This document shows positions 1 through 8,515 of a DNA stretch of 64,000 bases, piece by piece (positions within the stretch are counted from its first letter, which is position 1; each line of letters starts with the position of its first letter). The notes beneath the pieces are model-generated. The model was not told the DNA's origin, searched no databases, and was given only the letters and a program-made list of their open reading frames with translations. The translations under genes were made by a program, and so were the position numbers. This DNA is from Burkholderiales bacterium. Lineage in GTDB: Bacteria > Pseudomonadota > Gammaproteobacteria > Burkholderiales > Burkholderiaceae_D. Where the stretch lies: assembly GCA_947451925.1 (NCBI GenBank), contig CANGAW010000003.1, forward strand, positions 1 to 64,000, given 5' to 3'.

Positions 1-521
1 AGTTTGCTGCACTTGACCGGATCGTCCACCAGCGTCAGTTCGGCTTCATCAATTTCTTCTGCACCGAGCAAATATATCGGGCGCAGCAGATTTTTCTGCG
101 GCGAATCCTGCAGCACCTGCCAGGCTTCTTCGCGCAAACTCACGCCTTCCATGAAACCCCAGGCCCAGGCTTCGGCGTCCAGCACTTGCTTGCCTTGCCA
201 TTCGTGTTCACAAAACAGTGGCTCGAAATCTTTTGGCGCCACTTCGAGCGTGATGCGGATTTCATTTAATACGCGGGCCATCAGCTGGCTGATGCGGTCC
301 GCTTCGGCCGCTGAAGCAAAGACCGGTGCATCTTCTTCGTCCGGGCCCCAGACCAGCGGCAACCATTCCGCCTGCGCGACCGGCTCGGGGCCAATTGCTA
401 TGGCCGTCAGGTAGCCGTGCAGCGCATCCATCGTCATGGCTTCGTCGCCGCAGCGATCGGACAGCAGGAATTGGTCGAGTTCTTCGAATTCTTTATCGGA
501 CAATATTTGGTCGGGGGACAT
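1..521 (-). CDS. YecA/UPF0149 family protein (3' end truncated by window edge)
   Basis: Minus-strand translation from cat at 519-521: MSPDQILSDKEFEELDQFLLSDRCGDEAMTMDALHGYLTAIAIGPEPV..., typical of the UPF0149/YecA N-terminal family; no stop before the window edge. Confidence 0.75.
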   Translation of the reverse strand, partial: MSPDQILSDKEFEELDQFLLSDRCGDEAMTMDALHGYLTAIAIGPEPVAQAEWLPLVWGPDEEDAPVFASAAEADRISQLMARVLNEIRITLEVAPKDFEPLFCEHEWQGKQVLDAEAWAWGFMEGVSLREEAWQVLQDSPQKNLLRPIYLLGAEEIDEAELTLVDDPVKCSK

Positions 522-595
522 GAGGCAGGCTTTGCAAGAAATGAATCGACCAGTGTAACCGTCTTTGCACAGTGAAGACGCTTACAATGCGCGCT

Positions 596-1591
596 ATGAC
601 TGCTTCACATTCAATACCTGGCTCATTTGCTGAACTCGAACCTGGCGTCGTGCTCGATGCACTCGACAGTGTCGGTCTGTACGGCGATGGTCGCTTGCTG
701 GCCTTGAACAGCTACGAAAACCGTGTCTATCAGATAGGCATGGAGCAGGGACCGCCGGTGGTGGTGAAGTTTTATCGCGGACAACGCTGGAGCGACGCAG
801 CGATTCTGGAAGAACATCAATTCGTCAATGAGCTGGTGGAGAATGAAATTCCGGTGGTGCCGCCCTTGCTGATTGGCGGGCAGACCTTGCAGCATTACCA
901 GGGTTTTCGCTTTGCGGTGTTCCCGCGTCAGGGTGGGCGCGCGCCTGAGCTTGACCGGCCAGGGACATTGGAGTGGGTCGGTCGCCTGATGGGCCGTATA
1001 CATGCAGTGGGTCATGCCCGTTCTTATCAGGCACGGCCGGCGATTGATGTGCAAAGTTTCGGCATCGAGCCGCGGGCATGGTTGCTGGCGCATGATTTTA
1101 TTCCGCCCGAATTATTGGCCAGCTGGCAAAGCGTCAGCGCGCAGGCGCTTGAAGGTGTTGCCCGTTGTTTCGAGCGCGCCGGCCCTTATACGTCGCTGCG
1201 TTTGCATGGCGACTGCCACGGCGGCAATGTGTTGTGGACCGACGATGGCCCGCATTTTGTCGACTTCGACGATAGCCGCAGTGGTCCGGCGATACAGGAT
1301 TTGTGGATGCTGCTCTCCGGCGAGCGCGCCGACATGACGCGCCAGCTTGGCGATGTGCTGGCTGGCTATGAAGATTTTTTTGAATTCGATCCGCGCCAGC
1401 TGCATTTGCTGGAAGCACTGCGCACACTGCGTTTACTGCACTACTCGGCATGGCTGGCGATGCGCTGGCACGACCCGGCCTTTCCGCTGGCTTTCCCCTG
1501 GTTTAATACGGTGCGTTATTGGCAAGACCGGATTCTCGAATTGCGCGAACAAGTCGCACTGATGGATGAGGCGCCTCTCTGGCAGCTTTGA
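596..1591 (+). CDS. srkA: Serine/threonine protein kinase SrkA/RdoA (YihE-like)
   Basis: ORF 572..1591 with RdoA-like sequence (LNSYENRVYQIGMEQGPPVVVKFYRGQRW; LHGDCHGGNVLW; FVDFDDSRSGPAIQDLWMLLSG). Start among M at 572/587/596 uncertain. Confidence 0.88.
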   Translation: MTASHSIPGSFAELEPGVVLDALDSVGLYGDGRLLALNSYENRVYQIGMEQGPPVVVKFYRGQRWSDAAILEEHQFVNELVENEIPVVPPLLIGGQTLQHYQGFRFAVFPRQGGRAPELDRPGTLEWVGRLMGRIHAVGHARSYQARPAIDVQSFGIEPRAWLLAHDFIPPELLASWQSVSAQALEGVARCFERAGPYTSLRLHGDCHGGNVLWTDDGPHFVDFDDSRSGPAIQDLWMLLSGERADMTRQLGDVLAGYEDFFEFDPRQLHLLEALRTLRLLHYSAWLAMRWHDPAFPLAFPWFNTVRYWQDRILELREQVALMDEAPLWQL

Positions 1592-1601
1592 TCCAGGTCA
1601 A
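1588..1601. promoter_or_regulatory. FNR/Anr-like box TTGATCCAGGTCAA upstream of usp
   Basis: Matches TTGAT-N4-ATCAA consensus except one position in the right half; 69 bp before the usp start and overlapping the srkA stop. Confidence 0.6.
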
Positions 1602-1669
1602 ATTTTTTTATGGGTCCTTTTGTTACAGTCAGTGCGCATTCATTGTGCAAACGTCAATAAAGGTCTGCC

Positions 1670-2107
1670 ATGTTCAAAAAAATTCTTGTGCCTACCGATG
1701 GTTCACCGTTGTCTGAAAAAGCTGGCAAGGCGGCACTGGAATTTGCCGCGGCGATCAATGCGAGCGTGGTTAGCCTGTCTGTTGCCCAGCTCTATCCATT
1801 CATGATGATGCCCGAAGCCGGTGCCATGATCGATCTGTCGCAATATGAAGATGTGCAGGATCAGGTCGCCCAGCAGCATGTGAAAAAATTTGCTGAACTG
1901 GCGCTGGCGTCCGGGGTCGCCTGCGAAACGATTACCACGCGCGCCTTGCATCCGTATGAAGAAATTATTGCGACAGCCAAAGCGAAACAATGCGACCTGA
2001 TCTGGATGGCCTCGCATGGCCGCAAAGGTCTCGACAAGCTGTTACTGGGCAGTGAAACACAACGCGCGCTTTCACACAGCGACATACCAGTGCTGGTTTA
2101 TCGTTAA
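1670..2107 (+). CDS. Universal stress protein
   Basis: MFKKILVPTDGSPLSEKAGKAALEFA...ASHGRKGLDKLLLGSETQRALSHSDIPVLVYR, classic UspA fold signature. Confidence 0.93.
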   Translation: MFKKILVPTDGSPLSEKAGKAALEFAAAINASVVSLSVAQLYPFMMMPEAGAMIDLSQYEDVQDQVAQQHVKKFAELALASGVACETITTRALHPYEEIIATAKAKQCDLIWMASHGRKGLDKLLLGSETQRALSHSDIPVLVYR

Positions 2108-2127
2108 AGCTCCGGCGCGCAGGAAGT

Positions 2128-2967
2128 TTAATGCGCCATCAACACCGGCACCGTCATCGCATTGAGCAGGGTGCGGGTGACGCCGCCAAGCAAAATTTCC
2201 CGAAAGCGCGCATGGCCATAGCCGCCCATGACGATCAAGTCCGAGCCCAGCTCGGTCGCGGTGGCCAGCAAGGCCGTGCCCGTGTCCTGGGCATTTTGTG
2301 CTTGATGGACGGTGACCCTGACACCGTGACGGGCCAGATAAAGTGCGATGTCGGCACCGGGTTGCTGACCATGTGCATCAGGCGCTTCATCGGCATTGAA
2401 TACGATCAGGTCAGTTTGCTCGGCCTGTTGCAATAAGGGCAGCGCAGCAGTGACGGCGCGGGTGGCTGTCATGCTCTCATCCCAGGCAATCAGTGGGCGC
2501 TTGAAGCGATAGTGAAAAGTGCCGCCATGCGGCAAGATCAGGACCGGTCGGGCGCTGTGCAGCAGCACGTATTCCGGGAAATCAGGCATCAGTCCGGGCA
2601 GTGCTTCTGTGGGATCAGGCTGGCCTATAACCACCAGGTCGGCATAGCGTGCCTGCAAAGCCATGCCGCCGCCTGCATCATCATCGACCAGACGCGCTTC
2701 AACGGAAGGCAATCTGGTTTCGCCAGTAATTTTATTGAAATTATCGAGTGCGATTTGGGCTGACTGGCGCAATGCGTCAAGATGATGGGTAATCATGGCG
2801 TCGTTCGGATTGATGGCGCCGTTATCAAACACGTAACGGGAAATTCCGCTCAGTGCCGCGCCGATCAGATGCGCATGCTCTGCCTGGGCGATCTCGCCTG
2901 CCAGCCTTATGCGTGCGTTGACGTGACGCGATTGGTCGACATGCACCAGTATGGTTTTATAAGACAT
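2128..2967 (-). CDS. Universal stress protein (tandem-domain-length, ~280 aa)
   Basis: MSYKTILVHVDQSRHVNARIRLAGEIAQAEHAHLIG...MGGYGHARFREILLGGVTRTLLNAMTVPVLMAH; start at cat 2965-2967 rather than ORF-track start 3150. Confidence 0.9.
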   Translation of the reverse strand: MSYKTILVHVDQSRHVNARIRLAGEIAQAEHAHLIGAALSGISRYVFDNGAINPNDAMITHHLDALRQSAQIALDNFNKITGETRLPSVEARLVDDDAGGGMALQARYADLVVIGQPDPTEALPGLMPDFPEYVLLHSARPVLILPHGGTFHYRFKRPLIAWDESMTATRAVTAALPLLQQAEQTDLIVFNADEAPDAHGQQPGADIALYLARHGVRVTVHQAQNAQDTGTALLATATELGSDLIVMGGYGHARFREILLGGVTRTLLNAMTVPVLMAH

Positions 2968-3089
2968 TGCGCAATTCCTCTGTAGAGTTGAAGAGCAGAA
3001 GCAAAATGAGTAATGAACTAATTTATATAAGTAAAATACCGTAACCAAAAAGTTATCTGCTGCGCTTATTTTATCCGGAGGTTCGCTGC

Positions 3090-5777
3090 ATGAGTATTCG
3101 AAATTTGCGCCACTTGTTTTCACCGAAATCGGTGGTGCTGATCGGCGCAACCGACCGGCCGCATAGCGTTGGTGCCACGGTGCTGTCTAACCTGATTGCC
3201 GGCCGCGACCCGCAAACACTGGAAGGCAAGCTCATGGCGGTCAATGCGCATCATGCCCAGTTGCTTGGTTTGCCGGTCTATCCGGATATAGCCAGTTTGC
3301 CGTATGTGCCTGAGCTGGCCGTCATCGCTACCGCAGCGGCGAGCGTACCGGGTCTGATTGCCCAGCTGGCAGAAAAGGGTACGCGCGCAGCGGTGGTGCT
3401 AACGGCGGGCATGAATGCCGACCGCGGTGATGGCAAAAGCTTTCGGCAGGCGATGTTAGACGCTGCGCGTCCTCAACTGCTGCGCATTCTGGGTCCCAAT
3501 TGCGTGGGCTTGCTGGTGCCCGGCGCCGAGCTGAATGCCAGCTTCGCTCACACCGACGCGCTGCCCGGAAATATAGCCTTCGTGTCGCAGTCCGGTGCAT
3601 TGGTTACCGCTGTGCTGGACTGGGCGCGTTCGCGTGGCATTGGTTTTTCGCATTTCATTTCATTGGGCGACGCCGATGACGTGGACTTCGGTGATGTGCT
3701 CGATTATCTGGCGACTGATCCCAATACGCATGCCATTCTTTTGTATATCGAAGATATCCGGCAGGCGCGCAAATTCATGTCGGCCGGTCGTGCCGCTGGC
3801 CGCAGCAAACCGGTGCTGGTACTGAAAGCGGGACGCGCTCCGGAAGGCGCGCGTGCGGCCGCTTCCCATACGGGCGCACTGGCAGGTTCGGACGCCGTTT
3901 ATGACACCGCCATTCGCCGTGCCGGCATGTTGCGGGTGTTAACGACGGAAGCCCTGTTCGATGCGGTGGAAACGCTGGCCAGAGCCAAGCCCTTGCACCA
4001 TGAAGAGCTGATCATTCTCACCAACGGCGGCGGGCCGGGCGTGATGGCAACCGATGCCTTGATTAACAGTGGCGGCAAACTGGCGCACTTGTCTGCCGCT
4101 ACCATTACAGAGCTGAACGCAGTGTTGCCGGCCAACTGGTCACATGACAATCCGGTAGACATTATTGGTGACGCGCCGGTTGAACGTTATCAGCAAGCGC
4201 TGGAAATTTTGCAGCGCTGCGAACCCGGTCGCACCATTTTGTTTATTCATGCGCCGACGGCGATTGTGCCCAGCATCGAAATTGCCACCGCCATTGCGCC
4301 GATTGCCTTGCGCTCCGAAACCAATTTGCTGGCCTGCTGGCTGGGTGTGGCAGCGGTGGCGCAGGCGCGGCAATTATTCAGTGACCGTCGCATTGCGCAA
4401 TTCGACACGCCCGAAGAAGCCATTCTGGCCTTTATGCAGTTGGTGGAATACCGGCGCAATCAGCAGTTGTTGATGCAGGTGCCCGCGATTGACAGCAGCG
4501 CATTGCCTGCGCCTGACCGCGTGGCTGCACGCAGCATTGTGCAACAGGTTTTGCAAGACGGCCGCAGCATGCTGACCGAACCTGAAGCCAAAGCCTTGCT
4601 GTCAGCCTGGGGCATTCCGGTGGTGGACACGCGGGTGGCGCACTCGCCGCAAGAGGCGGCCGAGCTGGCTGTAAAAATTGGCTTTCCGGTGGCAGTCAAA
4701 CTGCTGTCGCCGGATGTCAGTCACAAAACCGATGTGGGTGGTGTGGCGCTCGATATCAGCAATAAGGCAGCGGTCGAAGCAGCGGCGCACGCTATGAAGC
4801 AGCGGCTGTCTGTGTTGCGACCGGATGCAAGGCTGGAAGGTTTTTCCGTGCAGTCGATGGCGCGCCGCCCGGATGCTTGCGAGTTGATTGTGGGCGTGAC
4901 GACGGACGCCGTTTTTGGTCCGGTGATTTTGTTTGGTCAGGGCGGCATTGCGGTGGAAGTCATGCAGGACAGCGCGCTGGCACTGCCACCGCTAAATGAA
5001 GTATTGGCCCGCGACTTGATCAGCCGCACCCGGGTCTCAAGACTGCTGGCAGGCTATCGCAATAAGCCAGCCGCTGATCTGAATGCGGTATGTCGTTTGC
5101 TGATTCAGATCGGGCAGCTGGTGTCGGAGATTCCGGAAATTCTTGAACTCGATATCAATCCGGTGCTGGCAGACGCCAATGGCGTCATCGCACTCGACGC
5201 CCGCGTGAAAGTCAAAACGGCAAGCGGCCTGCATGCGCATGACAGGCTGGCGATCCGGCCTTATCCGCAAGAGCTGGAGCAAACGGTGCCGTGGATGGAT
5301 GCAACTTTGCTGCTGCGCCCGATACGTCCTGAAGACGGCCCGCAGCATCAGCGTTTTTTTGAAGCGCTCGATGCCAGTGATGTGCGCTTTCGCGCCTTTG
5401 TGATGATGCGTGAATTGCAGCCTTCGCAGCTGGCCCGTTTAACGCAAATTGATTATGACCGCGAGATGGCTTTTGTCGCCGTCAGAAAATGCGCCGACGG
5501 CAGTGAAGAAACCCTGGGTGTGGTGCGTGCCGTTGCCGACCCGGACAATGTGAATGCCGAATTTGCCATCATCATTCGTTCGGATTTGAAAGGCATGGGC
5601 CTGGGGCAGATGCTGATGAACAAGCTGGTCGAGTATTTCCGCGCCCGTGGTACCACTCGGATTGTTGGCGAAACCATGCCGGATAATCGGGCGCTTTTGG
5701 AATTGGTCAGACATTTTCATTTCACCACCAGCTACGACGCCGAACAGAAAACGGTGGAGTTGACGCTGGCTCTGTGA
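3090..5777 (+). CDS. Bifunctional acyl-CoA synthetase (NDP-forming)/GNAT N-acetyltransferase, Pat-like
   Basis: CoA-binding N-term (FSPKSVVLIGATDRPHSVG), succinyl-CoA-ligase-like, ATP-grasp (AVKLLSPDVSHKTDVGGVALDI) and C-terminal GNAT (FAIIIRSDLKGMGLGQMLMNKLVEY). Confidence 0.92.
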   Translation: MSIRNLRHLFSPKSVVLIGATDRPHSVGATVLSNLIAGRDPQTLEGKLMAVNAHHAQLLGLPVYPDIASLPYVPELAVIATAAASVPGLIAQLAEKGTRAAVVLTAGMNADRGDGKSFRQAMLDAARPQLLRILGPNCVGLLVPGAELNASFAHTDALPGNIAFVSQSGALVTAVLDWARSRGIGFSHFISLGDADDVDFGDVLDYLATDPNTHAILLYIEDIRQARKFMSAGRAAGRSKPVLVLKAGRAPEGARAAASHTGALAGSDAVYDTAIRRAGMLRVLTTEALFDAVETLARAKPLHHEELIILTNGGGPGVMATDALINSGGKLAHLSAATITELNAVLPANWSHDNPVDIIGDAPVERYQQALEILQRCEPGRTILFIHAPTAIVPSIEIATAIAPIALRSETNLLACWLGVAAVAQARQLFSDRRIAQFDTPEEAILAFMQLVEYRRNQQLLMQVPAIDSSALPAPDRVAARSIVQQVLQDGRSMLTEPEAKALLSAWGIPVVDTRVAHSPQEAAELAVKIGFPVAVKLLSPDVSHKTDVGGVALDISNKAAVEAAAHAMKQRLSVLRPDARLEGFSVQSMARRPDACELIVGVTTDAVFGPVILFGQGGIAVEVMQDSALALPPLNEVLARDLISRTRVSRLLAGYRNKPAADLNAVCRLLIQIGQLVSEIPEILELDINPVLADANGVIALDARVKVKTASGLHAHDRLAIRPYPQELEQTVPWMDATLLLRPIRPEDGPQHQRFFEALDASDVRFRAFVMMRELQPSQLARLTQIDYDREMAFVAVRKCADGSEETLGVVRAVADPDNVNAEFAIIIRSDLKGMGLGQMLMNKLVEYFRARGTTRIVGETMPDNRALLELVRHFHFTTSYDAEQKTVELTLAL

Positions 5778-5785
5778 TGCGATTT

Positions 5786-7495
5786 TCATCGCTGCCATCT
5801 GTTGCGCTGAGCACGGTTTAATTCCGCAATCAGCAGGGTGGCATTGTCTTTGCCATGGGCGAAGGCGGACGGACGTTGTCCGGCATGATTTTTTTTCAGT
5901 CGGTTGGCGCCTGCCTGACTCAGCAGTTGAACCAGATCGACATCACCCCGCTCAACGGCATAGTGCAGCGGTGTGTTGCCTTCTGCATCAGCCTGATTGA
6001 TCAGCTCAGGGCTGGCATTGAGCAGCAGACTGACGATCGCATGATCGGCGAACTGCAGTGCCAAGTGCAGGACATTGCGCCCCTGATTATCGACGGCAGC
6101 CAGGGCACCCGGATTTTGCGTCAGCCGTTCAATAATTTGCAGATTGTTTTTTGTAATCGCCAGATGCAGTGCTGTCGCGCCTTGCTGATCGGTCTTTTCA
6201 TCAAGCGCAAAAAAAGACGTCAGATAATCAATTAACGCCAGGTCTGCGCTCAGCACTGCCTTGTGCAAAATATTTTCACCCAGATCATCAACACAATTAG
6301 TGTCGGCGCCAAAGCTGATCAAAAGTCGCGCTGTTGCCAAGTCTCCCTTAATACAGGCAACCGCCAGTGGCGTCTGCTGGTAATCATCTCTGGTATCAAG
6401 AGGATATTTTCGTTGTAACAGCAGCTGCAAAATATCGACTCTGCCGGTGTGGGCGGCAACTGCCACCGGCGAGACCTGACGCTTAGGTTCTGCGCCCAAA
6501 CCAGGGAAAGCATCCAGAAAGTTTTTGACTTGATCGATTTCCCCCCGATGAATCCGGGTCAGCAGCGTGTTCACGCGTTTGTTTGCGATTTGTTCCGCGT
6601 CGCTTGGTGCGAGGTTTTTTTTTGCCTCAGCGAGCTTGTCCAGATCGCTTGCTGTTCCCTCGATTTTTTGCCTGCCTGATACAGGCTGATTAGGCAGCGT
6701 CTCGTCGGCTGACTGCGGTGCGCGAACAATCAGTGATGCTTGCAACTCTGAACCGGCGATGGTGAAGGAATCGCCGGCGACTTCCTGCAATTGCGCGGCC
6801 AGCACAAAAGGATCGACTGGCACCAGATTTCGCTTGCAGTCGCCTGCATAGTCAATCACGGTGTTTGTGTTCGGAATCGAACTCTCTTGCAAGAGCGCGC
6901 GGCCGCTGGCATGCATGACCACCAGACCGCCGCTCCACAGTGCTTCATCGGCAGCCAGTGTGTCGCGAAATTTGCCGCTTTCACAACTGAGAAAATGGGT
7001 GATGCCGTGCCATTCATTGATGAGTTGATAACCATCAGTGTCTTTTAAATCGCCGCGTAAAACATGCAGCAAATCGGTGGCGCTGATCGCGTCCTGAACG
7101 GCACGGCCGGACTCCAGAAGATGCTCGCCATTGTCCATAAAGCCATGCATGGAAATGAGGACTTGTGCCGTTGAAGGCAAGTCGTGACTGGCGCGGTAGT
7201 AAATGATTTCTTCCAGACTGATATCGCGCGTGCCGTCGCCAATGGTATGCACCACCAGCCCTTTTCTGGCCGCTGCTTCAAGGGTAATTTTCAGCCAGCG
7301 GTCACTGGTGTCGGGGCCCAGCACCAGCAATAAATCGGCTTCGGCCTCTGGAGTGGCGGGCTGGCTGTCGCTAATGGCTGACGCACCGTCAACCTGGGCA
7401 AGTGGGCGTTGACCGGAGATTCTTTGCATGGCGGACCCGTAAATGACCTGTGCCGAGCGAGCTGTGCTCAGCGGTAATGAGCGGCGGATGACCAT
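5786..7495 (-). CDS. Ankyrin-repeat protein with putative N-terminal CHAT/caspase-like (clan CD) domain
   Basis: C-terminal half has multiple ankyrin motifs (QTPLAVACIKGDLATARLLISFGADTN; GNTPLHYAVERGDVDLVQLLSQAGAN). N-terminal half has VLISMHGFMDNGEHLLESG and ITHFLSCESGKF, resembling the His-Gly and Cys motifs of CHAT domains. Confidence 0.75.
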   Translation of the reverse strand: MVIRRSLPLSTARSAQVIYGSAMQRISGQRPLAQVDGASAISDSQPATPEAEADLLLVLGPDTSDRWLKITLEAAARKGLVVHTIGDGTRDISLEEIIYYRASHDLPSTAQVLISMHGFMDNGEHLLESGRAVQDAISATDLLHVLRGDLKDTDGYQLINEWHGITHFLSCESGKFRDTLAADEALWSGGLVVMHASGRALLQESSIPNTNTVIDYAGDCKRNLVPVDPFVLAAQLQEVAGDSFTIAGSELQASLIVRAPQSADETLPNQPVSGRQKIEGTASDLDKLAEAKKNLAPSDAEQIANKRVNTLLTRIHRGEIDQVKNFLDAFPGLGAEPKRQVSPVAVAAHTGRVDILQLLLQRKYPLDTRDDYQQTPLAVACIKGDLATARLLISFGADTNCVDDLGENILHKAVLSADLALIDYLTSFFALDEKTDQQGATALHLAITKNNLQIIERLTQNPGALAAVDNQGRNVLHLALQFADHAIVSLLLNASPELINQADAEGNTPLHYAVERGDVDLVQLLSQAGANRLKKNHAGQRPSAFAHGKDNATLLIAELNRAQRNRWQR

Positions 7496-7575
7496 TTTTC
7501 TGTTACGACTATTGGGCGCATGTTCCGATAATCGCCCGCTATAGGGTCGCAGATGCCCGGCTTGATCGGCCGACT

Positions 7576-7589
7576 TTGACTTGGGTCAA
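7576..7589. promoter_or_regulatory. FNR/Anr-like box TTGACTTGGGTCAA
   Basis: Palindromic TTGAC-N4-GTCAA in the divergent intergenic region between the ankyrin gene and the tauE-like gene. Confidence 0.55.
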
Positions 7590-7747
7590 GGTAATTGCCC
7601 TACTGCATACGTAGACTCGGCTGCAAGTTGGCATTGTTGTGTCCGCCTATCGCACGGCCTTTGTTGCCGGATTGAATGCCTGAGCGCTTACAATCCGGCT
7701 GACCGGTTTATTCCTCCATTCGCTGAATTTTCTGAACACTTTCTCTT

Positions 7748-8515
7748 TTGACTAGTCTTGCTCTCTTGCCGATATTCCTGATTGGCCTGTTTGGTGGTGT
7801 GCACTGCGTGGGCATGTGCGGCGGCATCGTTGGCGCCTTTTCGGTGGCGTCTCCTGCGCGCCGGCCGTTTCCCATACCGCTCAATGCGGCTTCCCGCGTG
7901 CTGGCTGCGGCCGGCGACGGTGGCTTGCGGGTCATGGCTTTTAATGCCGGTCGACTCAGCAGTTACATGATTGCCGGCGCACTGGCGGCAAGTCTGGCCG
8001 GCAGCTTGCGCACCCTGACCCAGATTGCCAGCCTGCAGACTGCGGGCTACTGGGCAGCCAACCTGATGCTGATTGCACTTGGTGCTTCGCTGATGAATCT
8101 CTGGCACGGCTTGTCGCGCCTGGAAGCGGTGGGCCAGCTGCTGTGGCGTCGCCTGCAGCCTTTAATGAAACATCTGCTGCCGGTGACCACGTTGTGGCAA
8201 GCGGCAGCCCTTGGTGGTTTGTGGGGCTGGGTCCCATGCGGCATGGTCTATAGCGTGTTAATGACTGCCATGCTGACCGGTTCAGCCACGCAGGGCGCCT
8301 TAGTAATGGGCGCCTTTGGCCTGGGTACCTTGCCGCTGTTGGTCAGCATGGGTTTGCTTGGCACGACACTGCAGCCGCTGCTGAGAAAACCTTTAGTGCG
8401 GGTTCTGGCCGGCTCGCTGGTTTTAGCGTTTGGCGTGCTCGGTCTGGTGAGAGTAGCCACCGGCATGTCGCATGGCTGGCTCGATGTCCTCTGCATCAGC
8501 CCGGCGGGTTTGTGA
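7748..8515 (+). CDS. Sulfite exporter TauE/SafE family (cbb3-assembly-linked) membrane protein
   Basis: MTSLALLPIFLIGLFGGVHCVGMCGGIVGAF..., TTG start; stop overlaps ccoI start; usual neighbour of ccoI. Confidence 0.82.
   Translation: MTSLALLPIFLIGLFGGVHCVGMCGGIVGAFSVASPARRPFPIPLNAASRVLAAAGDGGLRVMAFNAGRLSSYMIAGALAASLAGSLRTLTQIASLQTAGYWAANLMLIALGASLMNLWHGLSRLEAVGQLLWRRLQPLMKHLLPVTTLWQAAALGGLWGWVPCGMVYSVLMTAMLTGSATQGALVMGAFGLGTLPLLVSMGLLGTTLQPLLRKPLVRVLAGSLVLAFGVLGLVRVATGMSHGWLDVLCISPAGL

Noticed and set aside
623-1093. Long minus-strand ORF antisense to srkA (and many similar antisense ORFs, e.g. 11679-12368, 13345-14169, 15465-16298, 32891-33766, 39334-40218)
   Set aside because: Shadow ORFs of GC-rich coding genes: they mirror clear, family-recognisable genes on the other strand and show His/Arg/Gln-rich non-protein-like composition.
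2968-3150. N-terminal extension of the second usp ORF (start at 3150 in the ORF track)
   Set aside because: Would overlap the divergent Pat-like gene start (3090); the USP domain begins cleanly at MSYKTILVHVD (2967).
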